Shown piece by piece: positions 1 to 8,049 of a stretch of DNA of 64,000 bases. The position numbers were made by a program, and so were the translations under genes. The notes under the pieces were generated by a model. The model made no database searches, was not told the DNA's origin, and saw nothing but the letters and a program-made list of their open reading frames with translations. How positions within the stretch are numbered: the stretch's first letter is position 1; the number at the start of each line of letters is the position of its first letter. Origin of the DNA: Streptomyces sp. NBC_00341 (GTDB lineage Bacteria; Actinomycetota; Actinomycetes; Streptomycetales; Streptomycetaceae); NCBI RefSeq assembly GCF_041435055.1, contig NZ_CP108002.1:62001-126000 (forward strand), given 5' to 3'.

Positions 1-735
1 TGGGTCGGCCTGCGCAACTTCGCGCGCCTCGGCCCCGATCCGACGTTCTGGTCGGCGCTCGGCAACACGGCGTACTTCACGCTGGTCAGCGTGCCGCTGA
101 CGATCCTGGTCAGCCTGGCACTGGCGTTGCTGCTCAATCAGGGAATCCGGCGGATCGCCGTCTTCCGGTCCCTCCTGCTGTTGCCGTACGCGACCATCAC
201 GGTCGCGGTGGCGTTCGTCTGGATCTGGCTCTACATCCCGCACGACGGCCTGGTGAACACCGTGCTGGGATGGTTCGGCATCAGCGGTCCGGCCTGGCTG
301 ATCTCGGACAACTGGGCGATGCCGGCCCTGATCGTCATGAGCGTGTGGAAGAGCTTCGGCTTCGGCATGGTCGTCATCCTGGCGGGGCTCCAGACGATTC
401 CGCAGCAGCTCTACGAGGCCGGACGCGTGGACGGTGCGTCGCCGTGGCACAGCTTCCGGCACATCACGCTGCCGATGCTTTCCCCCGCACTGTTCTTCGT
501 CGTCGTCACGTCGGTGATCGGCTCGTTCCAGGTCTTCGACCAGGCCCTGATCATGACGAACGGCGGACCTGGCACCCGGACCACCACGCTGGTCATGTAC
601 ATCTACCAGACGGGCTTCAAGAACTACGACCAGGGGTACGCCGCCGCGCAGTCGCTGGTGCTGTTCGCGTTCATCGTGCTGATCACAGCGGGCCAGTTCC
701 TCTTCCAACGGAAGCTGGTGCACTATGACAAGTGA
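1..735 (+). CDS. ABC sugar transporter permease, MalF/UgpA type (5' end outside window)
   Basis: Inner-membrane permease of a carbohydrate ABC importer. The reading frame is open from base 1 and already inside the gene (VGLRNFARLG...DPTFWSALGNT is the usual lead-in to the first conserved membrane helices), so the first roughly 60-80 residues are missing. About five hydrophobic helices are visible. The EAA loop that docks the ATPase is present (EAGRVDGASPWHSF followed by ITLP). It overlaps the second permease by 11 bp, so the two are translationally coupled. The substrate-binding protein is presumably upstream, outside the window. Substrate cannot be read from sequence; the downstream oxidoreductases suggest a sugar or sugar acid. 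Confidence 0.93.
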   Translation, partial: WVGLRNFARLGPDPTFWSALGNTAYFTLVSVPLTILVSLALALLLNQGIRRIAVFRSLLLLPYATITVAVAFVWIWLYIPHDGLVNTVLGWFGISGPAWLISDNWAMPALIVMSVWKSFGFGMVVILAGLQTIPQQLYEAGRVDGASPWHSFRHITLPMLSPALFFVVVTSVIGSFQVFDQALIMTNGGPGTRTTTLVMYIYQTGFKNYDQGYAAAQSLVLFAFIVLITAGQFLFQRKLVHYDK

Positions 736-1561
736 GACCAAACCTGTTGTCAGGCGCAAACTAGTCGTCTTCGCCTGTTTCCTGGTCACGGCGGTCACGC
801 TGATCCCGGTCGTGATGATGGTGCTGGTGGCGTTCCAGTCCGACGACGAGTCGATGGCCGCGAAGCCGTCGTTCTGGCCGAGCAGCTGGCACCCCGAGAA
901 CCTGACCCGCGTCTTCGATCTCGTCCCGCTCGGCAAGTACCTGCTGAACACCATCTACTTCGCCGCCGGGACGACGATCCTCGAAACGGTCACCGCGGCG
1001 CTCGCGGCGTACGCGTTCGCCCGGCTGAACTTCCCCGGCCGCAGCTGGCTGTTCGGTGTCTACCTCGCCACGTTGATGATCCCGTCGCAGGTGACGCTGA
1101 TCCCGCAGTTCGTGCTGGTCGCGAAGCTGCACGCCATCGACACCTGGCCGGGCATGATCGTGCCGCACGCGTTCACCGCGATCGGGGTGTTCCTGCTCCG
1201 GCAGTTCTTCCTCGGCATCCCGCGCGACTACGAGGAGGCGGCCCGCCTCGACGGCGCGAACCGCTGGCAGGCGTTCGTCCGCGTGATCGTGCCACTCGCC
1301 CTGCCGGCGCTCGCGACCCTGGCGGTGTTCAAGTTCATCGGACAGTGGAACAACCTGCTCTGGCCGATGATCATCTCGAACAGCGACGCCACCCGCACCG
1401 TCCCGGTCGGCCTGCAGGTGTTCCAGGACATCAACGGCACCCAGTGGAACCTGCTGCTGATGGCGGCCACCGTCACCACGATCCCCCTGATCATCCTGTT
1501 CTTCCTCACCCAGCGCTGGTTCGTCCGCGGCATCACCATGAGCGGTCTGGGAGGCCGTTGA
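725..1561 (+). CDS. ABC sugar transporter permease, MalG/UgpE type
   Basis: Second permease subunit of the same importer, 278 residues, which is normal for the MalG class. It has an N-terminal helix at about residues 13-33, further helices, and the EAA motif EEAARLDGANRWQAFVRV followed by VPLALP. The ATG lies inside the last codons of the preceding permease (ATGACAAGTGA overlap), which fixes the start. No ATPase gene follows; in Streptomyces such importers often share the multitask ATPase MsiK encoded elsewhere (family knowledge). The operon continues into sugar-modifying enzymes. Confidence 0.94.
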   Translation: MTSETKPVVRRKLVVFACFLVTAVTLIPVVMMVLVAFQSDDESMAAKPSFWPSSWHPENLTRVFDLVPLGKYLLNTIYFAAGTTILETVTAALAAYAFARLNFPGRSWLFGVYLATLMIPSQVTLIPQFVLVAKLHAIDTWPGMIVPHAFTAIGVFLLRQFFLGIPRDYEEAARLDGANRWQAFVRVIVPLALPALATLAVFKFIGQWNNLLWPMIISNSDATRTVPVGLQVFQDINGTQWNLLLMAATVTTIPLIILFFLTQRWFVRGITMSGLGGR

Positions 1562-1644
1562 CGCCGGATCTCCGGCCCGCCCCCCCCCGGCCGACCGTGC
1601 GCGAGCCGACCGCGCCGTGCCCCTCAAGAGAAAGGCAGCACCAG

Positions 1645-2457
1645 ATGCAAACGGTCCTGTTCACCAAGCTGTTCGGCGACCGCGAAGTCGCCGAGACCGT
1701 CGACACGATCGCAGGTCTCGGCTTCGACGGAGTCGACCTCCTCATCCGGGACGGATTCACCGCCTCCCCGACGAATCCCGCCGACATCTCCAGCGCGGTC
1801 TCCCGCTGCCGCGAAGGCGGACTGTCCGTCCCGCTGGCGACGACCGACCTCAGCGATCCCGCGGCCTACCCGGCCGAGTCCGTGCTCGAAGCCTGCGCCG
1901 CGGCCGGGATCGGCACGGTTCGGCTCGGCTACTGGAAGTACGACCCGAACATGCGGGTCACCGAGCAGATCGACCGGGCCAGGCGCGATCTCGACGCCTT
2001 GGGCGACCTCGCGGAACGAGCCGGTGTCCGGCTCGCGCTGCAGCTGCACGGCGGCACCGTACACAGCTCCGGCGCGCTCGCGCACCGGCTGCTCGACGGG
2101 CGCGATCCGGCCACGTTCGTCGCCTACCCGGACCCCGGGAACCAGGCGGTGCAGGAGGGGCGGGAGAACTGGCGGCTGACCTTCGACCTGCTGGCCACCT
2201 GGCTCGGCTGCGTAGGAGTGAAGAACGGCGGCTGGTACCCGGCCGCCCCCGACCCGAGCGGCCGTCGGGCGTGGGCCTCCGACTGGTTCGGACTCGCCGA
2301 CGGCATGGTCCCGTGGCCCGAGATCATCGCCCACCTCCGAGCAGCTGACTTCGACGGTGTGCTCACCCTGCACAGCCACTACGCGCTGCCCTACGCACAG
2401 GCGCTCGACCAGACCCGGACCGACGTGTCGTACATCCGGCGGCTGGTGACCGGATGA
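1645..2457 (+). CDS. Sugar phosphate isomerase/epimerase family TIM-barrel protein
   Basis: A 270-residue protein of the xylose-isomerase-like TIM-barrel superfamily (AP endonuclease 2 fold), which includes IolE, hydroxypyruvate isomerase and tagatose epimerases. Visible strands and metal-site neighbourhoods include GFDGVDLLIRDGF, LALQLHGG, YPDPGN, VGVKNGG and the C-terminal FDGVLTLHSHY. The ATG at 1645 follows an AGAGAAAGG ribosome binding site; the frame is open further upstream, but that extension is low-complexity and unsupported. It is co-directional with the permeases and overlaps the next SDR by ATGA. The exact substrate is unknown; isomerisation or epimerisation of the imported sugar is inferred. 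Confidence 0.85.
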   Translation: MQTVLFTKLFGDREVAETVDTIAGLGFDGVDLLIRDGFTASPTNPADISSAVSRCREGGLSVPLATTDLSDPAAYPAESVLEACAAAGIGTVRLGYWKYDPNMRVTEQIDRARRDLDALGDLAERAGVRLALQLHGGTVHSSGALAHRLLDGRDPATFVAYPDPGNQAVQEGRENWRLTFDLLATWLGCVGVKNGGWYPAAPDPSGRRAWASDWFGLADGMVPWPEIIAHLRAADFDGVLTLHSHYALPYAQALDQTRTDVSYIRRLVTG

Positions 2458-3197
2458 GCCTCCCGCCTCCGCGGGGCCCGCTGAGCGGGCACACGATTCT
2501 CGTCGCCGGCGCCAGCAGCGGCATGGGACGAGCGACCGCGCAGACGCTGGCCGGACTCGGTGCCGACCTCGTGCTCGCCGCCCGGCGGGCACCGGAGCTG
2601 GCCGAAGTGGCGGACCGCCTGCGCGGCGGCGGCACACGCGTGCTCGACGTCCCCGGCGATCTGGCCGGCCTCGACGCGGCACAGTCTGCCGTCGAACGCG
2701 CCACCGCGGAGTTCGGCGGACTGGACGCGGTGGTCAACTGCGTCGGTGCGAACGTGACCCGACGCTCACTGGACACCCTCTCCGAGAGCGACTGGCGTGA
2801 GCTGTTCCGGGTGAACGTCGACGCCGCGTTCGCCCTGACCAGGGCAGCGGTCCCCGCGCTGAAGCGGCGCGGCGGCGGGGTGCTCGTCCACGTGTCGTCA
2901 TCGGCCGCGAAGAGGCCGGACCTGTCCGGCGTCGGCTACCAGGCGGCCAAGGCCGCCGTGGCCGCACTGGCCCACGCCGCCATGGAGGAGGCTCGCGCCG
3001 ACGGTGTCCGGGTCAGCGTGATCTACCCCGGATTCACCCGGACCCCGATGATCGCCAAGCGTCCGACGCCCCCGACGGCCGATCAGCTGGCACACGCGCT
3101 GCAGCCGGAGGACGTGGCGGCGATGGTCGCCGCGATCCTGCAGCTTCCACCTCGGGCGTACGTACCCGAGCTGATGCTCTGTCCCAGCCGGTCATGA
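2454..3197 (+). CDS. SDR family NAD(P)-dependent oxidoreductase
   Basis: Classical short-chain dehydrogenase/reductase, 247 residues. The nucleotide-binding glycine motif AGASSGMG is at residues 18-25, the NCVGAN segment corresponds to the NNAG motif, and the catalytic Ser and YxxxK pair lie in VSSSAAKRPDLSGVGYQAAK (Tyr near residue 161). The ATG overlaps the preceding stop (ATGA), so it is translationally coupled to the isomerase-like gene. It is probably a sugar or sugar-acid dehydrogenase of the same pathway. The C-terminus (AYVPELMLCPSR) resembles SDRs that lack the usual GG-tail. Substrate unknown. Confidence 0.9.
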   Translation: MSLPPPRGPLSGHTILVAGASSGMGRATAQTLAGLGADLVLAARRAPELAEVADRLRGGGTRVLDVPGDLAGLDAAQSAVERATAEFGGLDAVVNCVGANVTRRSLDTLSESDWRELFRVNVDAAFALTRAAVPALKRRGGGVLVHVSSSAAKRPDLSGVGYQAAKAAVAALAHAAMEEARADGVRVSVIYPGFTRTPMIAKRPTPPTADQLAHALQPEDVAAMVAAILQLPPRAYVPELMLCPSRS

Positions 3198-3391
3198 CCG
3201 CCCTACCGAACGAGAAGACAGCCCCCGGCACGCCGTGCCGAACGCCGTTCACCCGCCGCACATCGCCGGACAGACACCCGATACCTACCCGCTTCAGGAA
3301 GAGACGAATGATGCACGAGATCAGCCGACCGCTCGAAGGCGAGCCGTCGCACTACGAAATGATGGACGATCAGGCCGGGAGGCAGGCATGA
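3194..3391 (+). CDS. Small hypothetical protein (65 aa, or 26-27 aa from an internal start)
   Basis: I do not recognise this ORF. It begins with an ATGA overlap on the preceding SDR stop and ends with another ATGA overlap on the next SDR start, so it sits exactly in the operon chain. The first half is Arg/Pro/Thr-rich and looks unselected. An internal start at 3308/3311, with AGGAAGAG just upstream, would give a 26-27-residue peptide (MHEISRPLEGEPSHYEMMDD...). Either a short peptide or a relic of a larger gene is possible. Confidence 0.35.
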   Translation: MTALPNEKTAPGTPCRTPFTRRTSPDRHPIPTRFRKRRMMHEISRPLEGEPSHYEMMDDQAGRQA

Positions 3392-4182
3392 GCCGGACAC
3401 CGACACACGGACAGACAACCGGGCTCCGCTCGTTGAACCTCCAGGGGCGCAGGGCCCTGGTGACCGGCGGCGGTACGGGCATCGGAGCGGCGGTCGCGAT
3501 CGCTCTCGCGGACGCCGGCGCCGACGTGGCGCTGACCTACAAGACCCACGACGGCCACGAGGTCGCCGACCGGATCGCCGCCACCGGAAGGCGGGCGCAC
3601 GCCGCGCCGCTCGACGCCACCGACCCAGCAGCCGTGGAAGCGGCGGTCAGCACCGCCGCCGCACAGCTCCAGGGCCCGATCGACATCCTGGTCAACAACG
3701 CCGGCGGTCTCGTGGGCCGGCACAGTCTCATCGAGATGCCCGACGAGCACTGGCACACCGTCCTGAACCTGAACCTCACCAGCACATTCCTCGTCACCCG
3801 TGCCGTGGTGCGCCAGATGGGCCCGGGAGGCGGCAGGATCGTCAACATCAGCTCCCAGGCCGCACGCAACGGTGGCGGACCGGGCGCCTCGGCGTACGCC
3901 GCGGCCAAGGCGGGCATGCACGGCCTCATGCTCGCCTGGGCGAAGGAGCTCGGCGCGCGCGACATCACCGTCAACACCATCGCGCCGGGCTTCATCGGGG
4001 ACACCCCGTTCCACGCGACCTTCACACCGCCCGAGTCCCAACGCGCGGTGATCGAGGCGACACCGCTGCGCCGAGCCGGTGTACCCGAAGACGTCGCCGG
4101 CGCGGTGCTGTACCTTGCGTCCGACCTCGGCGGGTTCTGCACCGGCGAGATCATCGACGTCAACGGAGGTGCGTACCTGTGA
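3388..4182 (+). CDS. SDR family oxidoreductase (3-oxoacyl-ACP reductase/FabG-like)
   Basis: Classical SDR of 264 residues. The dinucleotide motif TGGGTGIG is near residues 28-35, NNAG is present, and the catalytic triad lies in NISSQAARNGGGPGASAYAAAK (Tyr near 170). It ends in the typical tail DVNGGAYL. The frame is open further upstream, but ATG 3388 has a GGGAGG site 5-10 nt before it and avoids a non-SDR extension. The GTG of the following Gfo/Idh gene overlaps its stop by 4 bp. It is probably a sugar-acid or polyol dehydrogenase given the operon; FabG-like annotation would be generic. Confidence 0.9.
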   Translation: MSRTPTHGQTTGLRSLNLQGRRALVTGGGTGIGAAVAIALADAGADVALTYKTHDGHEVADRIAATGRRAHAAPLDATDPAAVEAAVSTAAAQLQGPIDILVNNAGGLVGRHSLIEMPDEHWHTVLNLNLTSTFLVTRAVVRQMGPGGGRIVNISSQAARNGGGPGASAYAAAKAGMHGLMLAWAKELGARDITVNTIAPGFIGDTPFHATFTPPESQRAVIEATPLRRAGVPEDVAGAVLYLASDLGGFCTGEIIDVNGGAYL

Positions 4183-5486
4183 CGCGCCCAACTTCGCCGG
4201 TGCGCGCGGTCCTCGTCGGCGCCGGACATCGCGGCGTGCTCTACTCGCGCTACGCGCAGGTCGCGCCCGACCAGCTGACGATCACAGCGATCGTCGAGCC
4301 CGACCCGACGCGCCGAGAGAGGTGGGGCGCGGAGTTCGACATCCCCCATGCGGCCCGGTACGCATCGCTGACCGACCTTCCGGACGCGGGCGTGCTCGCA
4401 GAGGCGGCGATCGACGCAACGATGGACCAAGACCATGTGCACACCGCCACCCGGCTGCTCGCCGCCGGTTACGACGTGCTGCTGGAGAAGCCCACCGCAC
4501 AGAGCGCTCCGGAACTCATGACCCTGGCGCAGGCGCAGCGGACGTCCGGGCGGACCTTGATGGTCTGTCACGTGCTGCGCTACGCACCCTTCTACAGCGA
4601 GGTCAAGCGCCGCATCCTCGCCGGCGAGATCGGTGAGCCCCTCAGCATCGAGATGGCCGAGCACGTCAGCTACGACCACATGTCGATGGCGTACGTCCGA
4701 GGCCGCTGGGCCAACTCCGAGCAGTCGGGCTCCTCGATACTGCTTGCCAAGTGCTGCCACGACCTGGACCTGATGACCTGGTTGTGCAACGCGGCAGCCC
4801 CGGTCCGCGTCGCCGGCTCCGGGTCCCGTGGCATGTTCATCCCCGAACGGGCGCCGCAGGGTGCGGGCACGCGGTGCCTGTCCGACTGCTCGATCGAGTC
4901 GACGTGCTCGTACTCGGCGCGTCGGCTCTACGTCGAGCTGAACAAGTGGCAGGAATACGTCTGGGAGCAGGCCGAGCACCTGAGCCCGGACCCTGACCTG
5001 GACCAGAAGCTCGAATCGCTGCGCACCGACAACCGCTACGGCCGCTGTGTGTGGCGCGCCGACAATGACGTGCTCGATCGCCAGACCGTGAGCGTGGAGT
5101 TCGCCGACGGTGTCCTCGGATCCTTCGTGCTGGCGACCAACACCCCGGCTTCGAGCCGCACGCTCCACGTGGTCGGAACCGCCGGTGAGATCTCCGGCGC
5201 CCTGGAGGAGGGGACGCTCAGGGTCCGCCGCATCCGCACCGACGCGGCTGCTTCGTTCGACGAGGAGATGGTCAACACGTCGGTGACCGACGACATGCAC
5301 GGTGGCGGTGATCACTTGCTCGTTGCGGACTTCGTCCGGGTCGTGCGCGGAGAGCCGGCCAGCGTGTCGAGTACGCAGTTCGCCGACTCGGTCAACGGCC
5401 ATCTGCTGGTCTTCGCCGCCGAACGCGCGCGACAGCAGCACCGCTGGGTCGAGCTCGCGGAGCTGCAGACCGCGATCGACGCGTGA
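4179..5486 (+). CDS. Gfo/Idh/MocA family oxidoreductase
   Basis: NAD(P)-dependent oxidoreductase of the glucose-fructose oxidoreductase/inositol dehydrogenase family, 435 residues. The N-terminal Rossmann domain carries GAGHRG (near residue 12) and the EKP motif (LLEKPTAQS). A CCHDLDLM segment matches the catalytic His/Asp neighbourhood. The C-terminal half has an unusual cysteine cluster (RCLSDCSIESTCSY) seen in a subset of sugar-acid Gfo/Idh proteins. The GTG start overlaps the preceding stop (GTGA). With three SDRs and an idonate-type MDR enzyme nearby, oxidation of a cyclitol, uronate or modified sugar is the likely role. Confidence 0.88.
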   Translation: MTRPTSPVRAVLVGAGHRGVLYSRYAQVAPDQLTITAIVEPDPTRRERWGAEFDIPHAARYASLTDLPDAGVLAEAAIDATMDQDHVHTATRLLAAGYDVLLEKPTAQSAPELMTLAQAQRTSGRTLMVCHVLRYAPFYSEVKRRILAGEIGEPLSIEMAEHVSYDHMSMAYVRGRWANSEQSGSSILLAKCCHDLDLMTWLCNAAAPVRVAGSGSRGMFIPERAPQGAGTRCLSDCSIESTCSYSARRLYVELNKWQEYVWEQAEHLSPDPDLDQKLESLRTDNRYGRCVWRADNDVLDRQTVSVEFADGVLGSFVLATNTPASSRTLHVVGTAGEISGALEEGTLRVRRIRTDAAASFDEEMVNTSVTDDMHGGGDHLLVADFVRVVRGEPASVSSTQFADSVNGHLLVFAAERARQQHRWVELAELQTAIDA

Positions 5487-5553
5487 TGCGACGCGCCATC
5501 GGACCGTCTCGGAGCCGGGCGCCGATACGGCCCACGAGAAACCAGGAGCATTG

Positions 5554-5874
5554 ATGATGGGCGCCGACATGGGCTACTCGGCCTGCGGCTGGTACGGAAT
5601 CGGGGCCGGTTCCCCGACCCTGATCTCGCCGGTCGTCCCGGGTCTGGTGACCGCCGTCATCGCGGGCGCGATCGGCTTCGGTGCGAACACCGTGCTCGGC
5701 GCCCATCGCACTCATCGCGGCACTCATCGCGCCCCGCTCCCGGAGGTCTCCGACAACAAGTACCGGCACCTCGGGGCGGCCGTCCCGGCCATCACCCGCG
5801 AGACCGGGGGAGGCGTCCTCACGAGGCTCAGTGACGCGCTGATCAACCAGCACCCGACGGAGGCAGCACGATGA
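5554..5874 (+). CDS. Small hypothetical protein with one membrane segment
   Basis: A 106-residue ORF that I do not recognise. It has AGGAG six bases before an ATG at 5554 (a second ATG follows directly) and ends with an ATGA overlap on the next SDR, so translation of the two is likely coupled. Residues about 25-48 (LISPVVPGLVTAVIAGAIGF) form one hydrophobic helix, followed by a His/Arg/Thr-rich linker with a near-repeat (AHRTHRGTHR) and a C-terminal segment of mixed character. It could be a small membrane component or a scarred remnant of a longer gene. Confidence 0.45.
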   Translation: MMGADMGYSACGWYGIGAGSPTLISPVVPGLVTAVIAGAIGFGANTVLGAHRTHRGTHRAPLPEVSDNKYRHLGAAVPAITRETGGGVLTRLSDALINQHPTEAAR

Positions 5875-6635
5875 ATCTGTTCAACCTGGCCGGGCGGACC
5901 GCCCTCGTCACCGGCTCCAGCCGCGGTATCGGGTACGCCCTCGCCCAGGGTCTGCTCGAAGCGGGCGCCCGGGTCGTCGTCCACGGGCGCGGCGTCGAGG
6001 CGGCGGAGGCCGCGGCGGTTCGGCTGCGGGAGATCACCGGCGGCGAGGTGCGGGTGGCCACCTTCGACGTGACCTCCCCGGACGAGGTGGACTCGGGGAT
6101 CGGGCGGATCGAAGAGGTCTGGGGCACCCCGGACATCCTGGTCAACAATGCCGGCATCCAGCGCCGGGCGGCCTTCACCGAGTTTCCGATCGCCGACTGG
6201 AACGAACTGGTCGCCACCAACCTGACCAGCGCCTTTCTGGTAGGGCAGCGGGTCGCCCGCGGCATGGTCGCCCGTGGCAGCGGCAAGATCGTCAACATCG
6301 GGTCGGTCCAGAGCCGACTGGCACGGCCCGACATCACCCCGTACAGCGCCACCAAGGGGGGCATCGTGATGCTGACCCAGGGCATGTGCGCCGACCTCGG
6401 TCCGCACGGCATCCAGGCCAATGCCCTGGCCCCCGGCTACTTCGCCACCGAGCTGACCGAGCCCCTGGTCGAGGACGTCGACTTCAGCGCCTGGGTCGCT
6501 CAGCGGACACCGGCCGGCCGGTGGGGGCGGGTGCACGAACTGGTCGGCGCACTGGTTTTCTTGTCCTCGTCGGCCTCGGACTTCGTGAACGGGCAGACGA
6601 TCTACGTCGACGGTGGCATGACGGCGGTGGTGTGA
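5871..6635 (+). CDS. SDR oxidoreductase, gluconate 5-dehydrogenase (IdnO)-like
   Basis: SDR of 254 residues that starts MNLFNLAGRTALVTGSSRGI, the pattern typical of gluconate 5-dehydrogenases. It has TGSSRGIG, NNAGIQRR, and SVQSRLARPDITPYSATKGG with catalytic Tyr near 158 and Lys at +4. The C-terminus is DFVNGQTIYVDGGMTAVV. The family interconverts 5-keto-D-gluconate and D-gluconate. A zinc-type dehydrogenase resembling L-idonate 5-dehydrogenase lies one small ORF downstream, the same enzyme pair as the bacterial idnO-idnD pathway, so the operon probably handles idonate, ketogluconate or a related sugar acid (inference). Confidence 0.87.
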   Translation: MNLFNLAGRTALVTGSSRGIGYALAQGLLEAGARVVVHGRGVEAAEAAAVRLREITGGEVRVATFDVTSPDEVDSGIGRIEEVWGTPDILVNNAGIQRRAAFTEFPIADWNELVATNLTSAFLVGQRVARGMVARGSGKIVNIGSVQSRLARPDITPYSATKGGIVMLTQGMCADLGPHGIQANALAPGYFATELTEPLVEDVDFSAWVAQRTPAGRWGRVHELVGALVFLSSSASDFVNGQTIYVDGGMTAVV

Positions 6636-6898
6636 TGATCATGGATGTGCTGCCACGGCCTCTCACCGGGTTCGCGCAGAACAAGCCCCTGAACGCCCAT
6701 CCGCTACCCCACCGGACCCGGCACAAGCCGGTGCGCTCCGCCATCCGCATCGAAGGACCGCTCGTGATGCCACTCGTCCCCGGCGACGCCATCCCGACTG
6801 GCACCCCCGGCACTGTCGTACCCGTCCAGCCCCGTGACGTCGTCGAGATCCTGGTCGACGGCATCGGTACGCTCTCGAATCCGGTGGTCCGACCATGA
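6635..6898 (+). pseudogene. Truncated fumarylacetoacetate hydrolase (FAH) domain remnant
   Basis: An 87-residue ORF whose last ~45 residues match the C-terminus of FAH-family hydrolases (PGDAIPTGTPGTVVPVQPRD, then VEILVDGIGTLSNPVV). That tail closes the active-site barrel in full proteins of about 280 residues. The metal-binding ExxxE...D core is absent and the N-terminal half is unrelated, so it cannot be a working hydrolase by itself. It stays in frame and overlaps the next gene by ATGA, which may be why it persists. Full-length relatives hydrolyse acylpyruvates such as 2,4-diketo-3-deoxy-L-fuconate, consistent with a sugar-acid operon. Confidence 0.7.
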
Positions 6899-7935
6899 CT
6901 CCTCCTGTCTCGTCCCCGGCTGTCGTCGTCCACGCTGCGGACGACCTACGGATCGACGACGTTCCCGTCCGGACCCCCGAGCCCGACGAGGCCGTGGTCG
7001 AGATCGTGTACGGCGGCATCTGCGGCTCCGATCTGCACTACTGGACGCACGGCGCTGCCGGCGAGTCGATCCTGCGGGCACCGATGGTGCTCGGTCACGA
7101 GGTAGTCGGCATCGTCGCGTCAGCGGCCACCGACGGGTCCGGCCCCGGTATCGGTACGAGGGTCGCGGTGCATCCGGCCTCCCCGGCCGGCCAAGGGGCC
7201 ACCCGCTATCCGGCCGACCGGCCGAACCTGTCACCGGGTTGCACCTACCTGGGATCTGCGGCCAGGTCTCCGCACACGGACGGGGCGTTCATCCGATACG
7301 CGACCTTGCCGAGCCGGATGCTCCGGGCGCTGCCCGACGGTCTGGCCCTGCGGACGGCAGCCACGGCAGAACCCGCGTCGGTGGCCTGGCACGCCGTCTC
7401 CCGGGCCGGAGACGTGACCGGCAGGACGGCTTTGGTGGTCGGTGCCGGGCCGATCGGTGCGCTGGTCGTCGCCGTGCTCAAACGGGCGGGCGCGGCGGAG
7501 ATCGTCGTGGTCGACCTCCATGATCATCCGTTGACGGTAGCCAGGGCACTGGGCGCCACCCGGACCCTGAGCGCCACCGACACCGACGCGATCGCCGCGG
7601 TACAGGCCGACGTGGCGATCGACTCCAGCGGCAACCACCACGGTCTGGCCGGCGCCATCCGCGGCACCGCCCGCGGCGGACGGGTGGTGATGGTCGGGCT
7701 GCTGCCGGCCGGCGATCAGCCGGTGCCGATGTCGGTGGCCGTAACTCGCGAGCTGGAGCTGGTGGGCTCGTTTCGGTTCAATGACGAGATCGACGAGGTG
7801 ATCGCGGCCCTTGCCGACGGCAGCCTGGTGGTCGACGCGGTGATCACCCACGAGTACCCGATCAGTGAGGCGCTGGAGGCCTTCGCAATGGCCAAGGACG
7901 CCTCGCGGTCGTCGAAGGTGCTGCTGCGGTTCTGA
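6895..7935 (+). CDS. Medium-chain zinc dehydrogenase, L-idonate 5-dehydrogenase-like
   Basis: MDR-superfamily alcohol dehydrogenase, 346 residues. Catalytic zinc ligands are visible as C43 (GGICGSDLHYW) and H68-E69 (GHEVVG); the Rossmann motif is VVGAGPIGALV. The region around LSPGCTYLGSAARSPHTDGAF matches L-idonate 5-dehydrogenases. The structural-zinc loop, normally four cysteines, keeps only one, so the structural zinc site is lost. It is coupled by ATGA to the FAH remnant and is the last gene before a strong hairpin. It probably oxidises L-idonate or a similar hydroxy acid to the 5-keto form. Confidence 0.86.
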   Translation: MTPPVSSPAVVVHAADDLRIDDVPVRTPEPDEAVVEIVYGGICGSDLHYWTHGAAGESILRAPMVLGHEVVGIVASAATDGSGPGIGTRVAVHPASPAGQGATRYPADRPNLSPGCTYLGSAARSPHTDGAFIRYATLPSRMLRALPDGLALRTAATAEPASVAWHAVSRAGDVTGRTALVVGAGPIGALVVAVLKRAGAAEIVVVDLHDHPLTVARALGATRTLSATDTDAIAAVQADVAIDSSGNHHGLAGAIRGTARGGRVVMVGLLPAGDQPVPMSVAVTRELELVGSFRFNDEIDEVIAALADGSLVVDAVITHEYPISEALEAFAMAKDASRSSKVLLRF

Positions 7936-7953
7936 GTACCCGGTATGCCACCA

Positions 7954-7986
7954 CGGCCCCCGGAAAGTGCATCTCTGCGGGGGCCG
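7954..7986 (+). terminator. Rho-independent-like hairpin after the sugar-acid operon
   Basis: Perfect 9-bp arms CGGCCCCCG (7954-7962) and CGGGGGCCG (7978-7986) enclose a 15-nt loop, 18 bp after the dehydrogenase stop. There is no T-run, as is usual for Streptomyces terminators. It marks the end of the operon. Confidence 0.7.
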
Positions 7987-8049
7987 CTCCTTCCTGAACG
8001 TTTCCGGCTGCTCATCCGTCATAGCAACACCACTCAGAGGGGACGGTTC

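Noticed and set aside
1345..1644. Extended N-terminus for the isomerase/epimerase gene
   Set aside because: The extension is a His/Pro/Arg-rich shadow of the permease gene; ATG 1645 has a good ribosome binding site and starts at the fold's first strand.
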